A DNA stretch of 33,414 bases. It comes from an uncultured Prevotellaceae bacterium. GTDB taxonomy: Bacteria; Bacteroidota; Bacteroidia; Bacteroidales; Bacteroidaceae. How positions within the stretch are numbered: position 1 is the first letter of the stretch; every line of letters begins with the position of its first letter. Both the position numbers and the translations under genes were made by a program. This document shows, one piece after another, positions 9,202 to 14,979 of the stretch. The stretch lies in the NCBI GenBank assembly GCA_947166655.1, contig CAMVFC010000027.1, positions 1 through 33,414 of the forward strand, in the 5' to 3' direction. The notes below the pieces were generated by a model that was not told the origin of the DNA, ran no database searches, and was given only the letters and a program-made list of their open reading frames with translations.

Positions 9202-10650
9202 ATGGGAGGTTTCTTTGGAACCATTGCCAAGCAAGCTTGCATTGCAGACCTGTTCTACGGGACAGACTATAATTCGCATCTCGGAACCAAGCGGGGTGGT
9301 CTGGCGACTTACGCCGAGGACAAGGGCTTCTCAAGAAGCATTCACAACCTTGAGAACAATTACTTCCGCACACGCTTCGAGCCTGAACTGAAAAAGTTCA
9401 TCGGGAACAGCGGCATTGGAGTCATCTCGGATACAGATCCGCAGCCGATCGTCATCAATTCCCATTTGGGAAAGATGGCGGTGGTCACGGTGGCGCGCAT
9501 CAACAACCTTGAAGAGCTGGCAGCGGAGCTGATAGCAGAGGGCGAACACTTCTCCGAGATGTCCTTCGGAAAGACGAACCCCACGGAGCTGGTCACACTG
9601 CTCATCGCTCGTGGTCGCGATTTCGTCGATGGCATAGAGAACGTCTATCGGCGCGTGCAGGGTTCCTGCTCCATGCTGATTCTGACGGAGCATGGCATCA
9701 TCGCCGCCCGCGACCGTCTTGGACGGACTCCTATCATTATCGGGCGTAAAGAGGGTGCTTATGCTGCATCCAGCGAGAGTACGGCTTTCCCGAACCTTGG
9801 TTACGAAATCGTACATTATGTGGGGCCCGGTGAAATCGTCTGCCTTACCGCTGATGGCATGACGCAGATGCGTCGTCCGGAGAAGAAGATGCAGGTGTGC
9901 TCGTTCCTGTGGGTCTATTATGGCTTCCCGACCTCTTCATACGAAGGGCGTAATGTTGAAGAGATTCGTCACGCCTGTGGCTGCATGATGGGTGCGCAAG
10001 ACAAAACAGATGTGGACAGCGTTTCGGGCATCCCCGACTCGGGTGTCGGCATGGCCACAGGCTATGCCGAGGGCATCGGCGTACCTTTCCGCAGGGCCAT
10101 CAGCAAGTACACACCCACGTGGCCCAGGAGTTTCATGCCTGGTAACCAGTCGATGCGCGACCTCGTGGCTAAGATGAAACTGATTCCCAACAAGGCGATG
10201 CTCGAAGGCAAGCGCTGTCTCTTCTGCGACGACAGCATCGTCCGCGGCACGCAGCTGCGTGACAACGTGCGCGGCCTCTTTGACCTCGGCGCCAAGGAGG
10301 TTCACATGCGAATCGCCTGTCCGCCGCTGATTTACGGATGTCCGTTCATCAATTTCTCCGCTTCCAAGACCGACCTCGAACTGATTACCCGCCAGGTGAT
10401 TCGCGACCTCGAGGGCGAGACCGACACGGCCGTCGGCGGTATGGGCGCCGAGGCCACGACGCCGGTGGAAATCCTGCAGGAGTATGCGCACACAGACTCT
10501 GAACGCTATAAGGCCATGGTCAACGAGATAGGTCGGCGCTTAGGGCTCACCTCCCTGAAATTCAATACGCTTGAGATTCTCATCAAGTCCATCGGACTGC
10601 CCAAGGAGAGGGTCTGCACCCATTGTTTCGACGGGTCAAGCTATTTCTGA
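9202..10650 (+). CDS. PurF-like amidophosphoribosyltransferase homologue lacking the glutaminase cysteine
   Basis: The 482-residue protein aligns end to end with PurF, which makes phosphoribosylamine from PRPP and glutamine. The phosphoribosyltransferase half keeps the PRPP loop CDDSIVRGT (342-350). Four cysteines match the [4Fe-4S] ligands of Bacillus-type PurF: C233 (CSF), C380 (CPF), C472 and C475 (CTHC). The glutaminase half is degenerate: the protein begins Met-Gly-Gly rather than Met-Cys-Gly, so the N-terminal nucleophile is absent, and the Arg-containing GHxRYST and NGN segments are replaced by GVISDTDPQ and VARINN. It may use ammonia, serve as a regulatory paralogue, or do something else. 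It follows the GH51 stop by 3 nt. Confidence 0.85.
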   Translation: MGGFFGTIAKQACIADLFYGTDYNSHLGTKRGGLATYAEDKGFSRSIHNLENNYFRTRFEPELKKFIGNSGIGVISDTDPQPIVINSHLGKMAVVTVARINNLEELAAELIAEGEHFSEMSFGKTNPTELVTLLIARGRDFVDGIENVYRRVQGSCSMLILTEHGIIAARDRLGRTPIIIGRKEGAYAASSESTAFPNLGYEIVHYVGPGEIVCLTADGMTQMRRPEKKMQVCSFLWVYYGFPTSSYEGRNVEEIRHACGCMMGAQDKTDVDSVSGIPDSGVGMATGYAEGIGVPFRRAISKYTPTWPRSFMPGNQSMRDLVAKMKLIPNKAMLEGKRCLFCDDSIVRGTQLRDNVRGLFDLGAKEVHMRIACPPLIYGCPFINFSASKTDLELITRQVIRDLEGETDTAVGGMGAEATTPVEILQEYAHTDSERYKAMVNEIGRRLGLTSLKFNTLEILIKSIGLPKERVCTHCFDGSSYF

Positions 10651-10702
10651 TACCAAAACTTTATTTATCCGAAGCAAATCAACAGTCTTCTTATACACAA
10701 CC

Positions 10703-12061
10703 ATGAATATCAAGAATATCCCTGTGCTGCTGCTTACAGGTTACCTCGGCAGCGGCAAAACCACGCTCCTCAACAGAATCCTGGCTAACCGACGCGGCAT
10801 AAAGTTTGCCGTCATCGTCAATGATATCGGTGAAGTAAATATCGACGCCGACCTCATCGAAAAGGGTGGGGTCGTGGGTAAGCGTGACGACAGCCTCGTG
10901 GCACTGCAAAATGGCTGTATCTGCTGCACGCTGAAGATGGATCTTGTAGAGCAGTTGCGTGACATCACACGCCAGCAACGCTTCGACTACATCGTCATTG
11001 AAGCCAGCGGCATCTGCGAACCGGCTCCTATCGCACAGACCATTTGCTCCATCCCGGGGATGGGCCTCGAATACGTCCGCGACGGTGTGCCCGTGGTGGA
11101 CAGCATCGTCACCGTGGTTGATGCGCTTCGCATGCGCGATGAATTCGGCAGCGGCGACTCGCTCTTGCGCAACAATCTCGACGAGGACGACATCGAGAAT
11201 CTGGTCATCCAGCAGATCGAGTTCTGCAACATCATTCTCCTCAACAAGGCTTCCGAGGTGACGCCAGAGGAGCTGGGACGTGTTCGCGAGATTATCCGTG
11301 CCCTGCAGCCCAAGGCAGAAATCATCGAGTGTGACTATTGTGATGTTGACTTCGACAGAATCCTGAACACCCATAGTTTTGACTTTGACAAGGTGGCGAC
11401 CTCAGCTGCATGGATTGATGAGATAGAGAACCACCACGGGGATGAAAGCGACGAGGATGATGACGACGACGATGAACATCATCACCACCACGATGACGAT
11501 GATGACGACGACGATGAACATCATCACCACCACGATGACGATGATGACGACGACCATGAACATCACCACCACCACGATGACGATGACGACGACGACGATG
11601 AGCATCATCACCACCATGGCCATGACGATGAGCACGGTCACCACCACCATCATCACCACCATCACCATCACGATGACGAGGGTGAGGCAGAGGAATATGG
11701 CATCGGGACATTCGTCTACTACCGCCGTAAGCCCCTGAACCTTGGACTCTTTGATGAGTTCGTAGCCCGCAAGTGGCCGCGCAGCATCATCCGTGCCAAG
11801 GGAATCTGCTGGTTCTACGGCGAGCCCGACACGTGCTATGTTTTCGAGCAGGCGGGAAAGCAAGTGCAGTTGCGCGATGCAGGGAAGTGGTATGCCACCA
11901 TGCCCGAAGATGAACTTCGGGAGTTTATGGCACAGACACCAGGGTTGCAGCGCGACTGGGACGACCACTACGGCGACCGGATGCAGAAGTTGGTCTTCAT
12001 CGGTCAGAAGATGGACCGCGAAGCCATCATCGCGGCACTCGATCATTGTTTAGCCGGATAG
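10703..12061 (+). CDS. CobW/COG0523-family GTP-binding metallochaperone with His/Asp repeat
   Basis: This G3E-family GTPase is a probable metal-insertase chaperone (Zn, Co or similar). Walker A is GYLGSGKTT at residues 13-21. The COG0523 metal motif GCICC has cysteines 72, 74 and 75. ASGICEPAPI and NKAS follow as switch and guanine-specificity regions. Residues ~247-327 form an extraordinary acidic/His tract with alternating D6-8 and EH5 blocks ending in H11, a likely metal buffer. A CobW C-terminal domain follows (YGIGTFVYYRRKPLN to the end). The ATG at 10703, 52 nt after the previous stop, starts directly at the conserved G-domain and is preferred to an earlier in-frame ATG inside the previous gene. 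Which metal it carries is unknown. Confidence 0.9.
   Translation: MNIKNIPVLLLTGYLGSGKTTLLNRILANRRGIKFAVIVNDIGEVNIDADLIEKGGVVGKRDDSLVALQNGCICCTLKMDLVEQLRDITRQQRFDYIVIEASGICEPAPIAQTICSIPGMGLEYVRDGVPVVDSIVTVVDALRMRDEFGSGDSLLRNNLDEDDIENLVIQQIEFCNIILLNKASEVTPEELGRVREIIRALQPKAEIIECDYCDVDFDRILNTHSFDFDKVATSAAWIDEIENHHGDESDEDDDDDDEHHHHHDDDDDDDDEHHHHHDDDDDDDHEHHHHHDDDDDDDDEHHHHHGHDDEHGHHHHHHHHHHHDDEGEAEEYGIGTFVYYRRKPLNLGLFDEFVARKWPRSIIRAKGICWFYGEPDTCYVFEQAGKQVQLRDAGKWYATMPEDELREFMAQTPGLQRDWDDHYGDRMQKLVFIGQKMDREAIIAALDHCLAG
11450..11680 (+). repeat. Tandem GAT/GAC and CAT/CAC codon repeat in the CobW-like gene
   Basis: Four blocks of Asp-rich (6-8 D) followed by E and five His codons repeat with a period of about 39-42 nt. 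A final GHDDEHG spacer leads into eleven consecutive His codons. The synonymous GAT/GAC and CAT/CAC pattern is itself repeated between blocks, indicating recent expansion. Confidence 0.9.
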
Positions 12062-12130
12062 GGACAGAGGCGAGAGAGCACGAAGCAGCGCATTCGTGCA
12101 AGTGCCTTTCCGGCAGATGTCCAGAATAGC

Positions 12131-12169
12131 AGAAGAGGCTGTGTCGTTCGTGCAGACACAGCCTCTTCT
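12131..12169 (+). terminator. Strong hairpin terminator after the CobW-like gene
   Basis: AGAAGAGGCTGTGTC (12131-12145) pairs perfectly over 15 bp with GACACAGCCTCTTCT (12155-12169) around a 9-nt loop, followed by TTTG. It lies 70 nt after the CobW-like stop. The A/T ends of the stem would let it act in both directions. Confidence 0.8.
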
Positions 12170-12294
12170 TTTGATTCGGTCATTCATCCGATTACTGTCC
12201 GAGCGGCGGACCGGGATATTCCATGATGGGCCTGTCTGTTAGCCGACACCCAAGGTTCTCTGAACAGATTCGGGATGAACTTCAGCCCCTTTAT

Positions 12295-12511
12295 CCCCAA
12301 TCGGTCATTGGAAAGGCAGTGAGAGTACCCTCAGTTTTGAGCAGTATTTTCGCTTGGAACGAGGGAGCAATGCGGGCATTGTGAAGCCCTCTGTACTCCC
12401 CTGGCGGGGGATGAGAAGGCCGAAAGATGCCCAAACAGCGGCTGTTATCACCGCAATCAATAGTGAAAACCACTGTCGAGAGCCTGTTATGGGTTTAATG
12501 ACCGATTGGGG
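12295..12511 (-). mobile_element. Inverted-repeat-bounded intergenic element, copy 2 (MITE-like)
   Basis: CCCCAATCGGTCATT (12295-12309) is perfectly complementary to 12497-12511, bounding 217 bp. Read on the minus strand the interior aligns with copy 1 at 6789-6987, including the dyad CAATGCCCGCATTG (here 12368-12381) and a frame reading NARIAPSFQAKILLKT. In this copy that frame continues as EGTLTAFPMTDWG and stops just beyond the terminal repeat. It has about 18 more bases than copy 1, including CCCC-GCCA-GGGG. The flank 12170-12294 shows no gene. Confidence 0.75.
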
Positions 12512-12563
12512 TTGATGCAGGGCTGAAAAGGCTTCATGCAAAAAAGCTGGCCAGTTTCGCACG

Positions 12564-12673
12564 AAACCCTTAACACTTTTCGCTAAAACTCTTGACATTT
12601 TTGCCCAAAACTCTTGACACTTTTGGGCGAAACCCTTAACACTTTTCGCCAAAACCCTTTAGACTTGTTTCCG
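12564..12673. repeat. 22-bp intergenic tandem repeat with internal hairpin
   Basis: Four full units start at 12564, 12586, 12608 and 12630, with a degenerate fifth from 12652. All begin AAAC[C/T]CTT. Units 1 and 4 are nearly identical (CTTAACACTTTTCGCyA), and units 2 and 3 share CTCTTGACAyTTTTG. Across units 2-3, TTTTGCCCAAAA (12599-12610) pairs with TTTTGGGCGAAA (12621-12632), a 12-bp stem with one G-U and a 10-nt loop. It sits between the element copy and the GH88 terminator; function unknown. Confidence 0.85.
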
Positions 12674-12737
12674 GAACGCTGGCGGGATGGCTTACGGGCT
12701 GTTGCGAACCACGTTTGTAAGTCTTGGGATGTGCCTC

Positions 12738-12793
12738 AAAAAAAGATGTCACCTCGCTTCACACGATTACGATTGCCTGTGTGAGGCGAAGTG
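12738..12793 (-). terminator. Intrinsic terminator of the GH88 gene
   Basis: CACCTCGCTTCACAC (12750-12764) pairs with GTGTGAGGCGAAGTG (12779-12793), with one mismatch and one G-U in 15 positions. On the minus strand it is followed by seven T residues (A-tract 12738-12744), the classic intrinsic terminator layout, 26 nt after the GH88 stop. Confidence 0.8.
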
Positions 12794-12818
12794 ATAAGGA
12801 CGTGTTGTCTGTAAGGAG

Positions 12819-14147
12819 TTACTGCGCGTTTATCCTTGCGCGGTAGCGGTTCAGTGCCTCAATGTAGTAATAGTCAGCATAGATGATGGGGATGTCCACT
12901 TCCGACAGTTTCGGGTGGTTGCCCGTGCTGTGGAGCAGGAAGGCGCAGTTCTGTTCGCCAGCCTGATACGCGCTGCTGAGGCTGGCCAGCATTCGTTCGG
13001 CTGTCAGGAAGTAGAAGTCGGCCAGCGTTGTGCCGTCGGCTCTCTTCTGTTCAGCGTCGACCAGGCCGGACAGTTCTATCAAGGCCGATGCGACGACGGC
13101 TGCGGCCGAAGCATCGCGGGGCGCCACGCTCTCAGACGGCGCCGCAGGCTCTGCGGGTGAGGTGGCGATACGTGGGTCGTCGAAATCCCAATAGGGCACT
13201 GCGTCGGCAGGCAGGCGCTGGATGAACACGTCGGCAGCGCGGCAGGCTTGCTCGAGGAAACGGGGATCGCCGGTCTCGCGTGCCATCATCGTGTAGCCGT
13301 AGACCGCCCACGACTGGCCGCGGGCCCATGTGGAAGAATCTGCAAGACCCTGGTGTGTTACGCCGTGGATGAAGTGTCCGTCGAGGGTGTCGTAGACGGC
13401 CACATGGTAGGTGGTGGCATCGGGGCGGAAATGATGCTGCAGGGTGGTCTCGGCATGACGGACGGCCATCTCTTTCAGCTCTGGACGTCCACCGTGGTTC
13501 GCCGCCCAGCAGAGCATCTCCAGATTGATCATGTTGTCGATGATGGTGTTGTGCCCACCGAAAGCCTGTACGTTGCGCGGCCATGAGAGGAATGTGCCGA
13601 CAGTCGGGCGGAAGAGCGTGGCGAGCGAATCGGCTGCACGCAGACAGAAGTCGCGGAAGCGAGCCACCATCGCTTCGTCCTCAGCCCGCTGACCGGCGTC
13701 GAGGTCTGCGCGCTGCAGTTCATTTTGCAGCACACGCATTCCTGTTCCGGCGCTGCAGAACATAAGGAAGCCGAGGTCGTGGTCAAGGACGGGGGCGTCG
13801 ATGATACGGTGCATGGCCAGCGTGGCATCGATGGCCGCACGGCGCACGTCGGCAGAGGGCGTAGCTTCATAGTCGAGCCAGAGGATGCCGGGCCAGAAGC
13901 CGCTGCACCATTCTTCTGCGCAGAGGGGGCGGCACGTCCAGGCGGTATCGCCAGTCGCTATGTTGCGCGGCATCAGAGTCGTGTCTATTGCGCCATTGGC
14001 ACCTAACTGCATGAGGGCGCGGTGCACCTGTTGATCGCATCGGGCGAGTGCTTCGTCGACATCAAACTCGGTGTGGCTGACATTTAAACATGATGTGCAG
14101 GCCACGCATAGCATGACCTGCACAGTGATAAGAAGACGGTGTTTCAT
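12819..14147 (-). CDS. Glycoside hydrolase family 88, unsaturated uronyl hydrolase-like
   Basis: The 442-residue product resembles GH88 unsaturated glucuronyl hydrolases, which act on the 4,5-unsaturated uronic acid that polysaccharide lyases leave on oligosaccharides. The (alpha/alpha)6 barrel motifs are CSGFWPGILWLDYE (81-94), DHDLGFLM with D124, and IIDNMINLEML with D204; D124 and D204 correspond to the conserved GH88 aspartates. The N-terminus MKHRLLITVQVMLCVACTSC suggests export, probably as a lipoprotein anchored at Cys17 or Cys20. A short Ala/Pro/Ser insertion (SPAEPAAPSESVAP) precedes the conserved RDASAAA helix. It lies 10 nt behind the SnoaL-like gene, likely in one transcript. Confidence 0.88.
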   Translation of the reverse strand: MKHRLLITVQVMLCVACTSCLNVSHTEFDVDEALARCDQQVHRALMQLGANGAIDTTLMPRNIATGDTAWTCRPLCAEEWCSGFWPGILWLDYEATPSADVRRAAIDATLAMHRIIDAPVLDHDLGFLMFCSAGTGMRVLQNELQRADLDAGQRAEDEAMVARFRDFCLRAADSLATLFRPTVGTFLSWPRNVQAFGGHNTIIDNMINLEMLCWAANHGGRPELKEMAVRHAETTLQHHFRPDATTYHVAVYDTLDGHFIHGVTHQGLADSSTWARGQSWAVYGYTMMARETGDPRFLEQACRAADVFIQRLPADAVPYWDFDDPRIATSPAEPAAPSESVAPRDASAAAVVASALIELSGLVDAEQKRADGTTLADFYFLTAERMLASLSSAYQAGEQNCAFLLHSTGNHPKLSEVDIPIIYADYYYIEALNRYRARINAQ

Positions 14148-14157
14148 CGTTTATGAT

Positions 14158-14784
14158 TTATCCATGAAGCAGCCAGCGGTCGGCCTCCTCATAGAGTTTC
14201 TCAATGGTTTCCGGACGATCGAAGCCGGGGAGGTCTTCGTAGATGGTCTTGCCGTTGCGCTTTTGGATGTAAGCCAGACACTGACAGGCTGTGCGGTTCT
14301 TGGCAATCTCGTTCAGGTCCAGTTTCACCTTGTCGGTGGGCGAGTTGGTGGTCAGGTTGTCCTGCTCGTAGATGGTCGTCCATCCGGCAATGTACCATTC
14401 GCCGTTGATTCGCTTTAAGCGATACAGGATTTGTGCATCGGCGGTGAGGTCCACAGGCACGCCGTCGATGTCGTGGCGCCCTTTCAGCGTGGTCTCCATG
14501 ATGGAGACAGCACGGTTGCCGTGCATCCATACGAGGGTGGAGTGTACGTGGTGGGGAGCGCGGTTGGGACGCTTGGATAAAGCTTCAATGTACTCTGGGC
14601 CGGTGCCCTTGAACCATGACGATTCGACAATAGAATCATCGAGGTAGCATGTGCGCATGTCGTCCCACAGATTGCTATCGCGGGCAAAGCGCTCGTAGGT
14701 TAGTAACAGGCGGACGGCTTCTTTCTCCAGGCGAGCCTCGTGACTCACGTGGACGGGTCTTCTGAGAAGGATTTTCGTGTTCAT
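14158..14784 (-). CDS. SnoaL-like (NTF2-fold) protein
   Basis: The 208-residue protein has a SnoaL-like NTF2-fold domain over residues ~18-135. ARLEKEAVRLLLTYERFARDSNLWDDM begins the helical lid, HHVHSTLVWMHGNRAVSIMETTLKGRH and NGEWYIAGWTTIYEQD form the curved sheet. Relatives include dehydratases, isomerases and non-catalytic binding proteins, so the reaction cannot be assigned. No signal peptide is seen, so it is probably cytosolic. The C-terminal ~60 residues extend beyond the usual domain. It is first in a two-gene unit with the exported GH88 enzyme, which may point to a role with modified uronic acids (inference). A -7 box lies ~40 nt upstream. Confidence 0.75.
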   Translation of the reverse strand: MNTKILLRRPVHVSHEARLEKEAVRLLLTYERFARDSNLWDDMRTCYLDDSIVESSWFKGTGPEYIEALSKRPNRAPHHVHSTLVWMHGNRAVSIMETTLKGRHDIDGVPVDLTADAQILYRLKRINGEWYIAGWTTIYEQDNLTTNSPTDKVKLDLNEIAKNRTACQCLAYIQKRNGKTIYEDLPGFDRPETIEKLYEEADRWLLHG

Positions 14785-14822
14785 TGTAAGGTATCTCGTT
14801 TGCTATCTTTACTTTGCAAATG

Positions 14823-14830
14823 CAAAGATA
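14823..14830 (-). promoter_or_regulatory. -7 promoter box for the SnoaL-like/GH88 unit
   Basis: On the minus strand this reads TATCTTTG, an exact match to TAnnTTTG, 38 nt before the ATG at 14784. The neighbouring TTTGCAAATGCAAA is nearly palindromic and could be an operator, but this is weak. Confidence 0.5.
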
Positions 14831-14886
14831 ATAGTTTCTCGGTAACGGCGTATCTTTTTCGGTAAAGATTTACATTATTTAACGAG

Positions 14887-14920
14887 GAAGCCCCCTGCAA
14901 GATGTGTTGCAGGGGGCTTC
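14887..14920 (-). terminator. Hairpin terminator downstream of the PpiD-like gene
   Basis: GAAGCCCCCTGCAA (14887-14900) pairs perfectly with TTGCAGGGGGCTTC (14907-14920) across a 6-nt loop. It lies 59 nt after the stop of the PpiD-like gene. There is no T-tract on the minus strand, but the 14-bp GC-rich stem is very stable. Confidence 0.75.
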
Positions 14921-14979
14921 AAAGGCGCTACGGGTATACCTTATTATATATACGCGCGCGTGAGGGAATTGTCAGAGGC

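Noticed and set aside
12131..12169. Inverted repeat as an insertion-sequence end
   Set aside because: Perfect 15-bp stem with a short loop directly downstream of a gene is better explained as a terminator; no transposase is nearby.
12172..12185. Third copy of the element terminal repeat (GATTCGGTCATTCA)
   Set aside because: The match has an extra base, is short, and no partner repeat or homologous interior lies next to it, so it may be chance.
12305..12652. 115-codon minus-strand frame across the 22-bp array and the repeat element
   Set aside because: Its repeated AKSVKGF-like N-terminus is just translation of the 22-bp repeats, and it enters the element in a frame different from the conserved one. 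No ribosome-binding or promoter signal was seen.
12564..12673. Possible CRISPR array
   Set aside because: The 22-bp units are directly adjacent with no spacers and vary in sequence; no cas genes are in the window.
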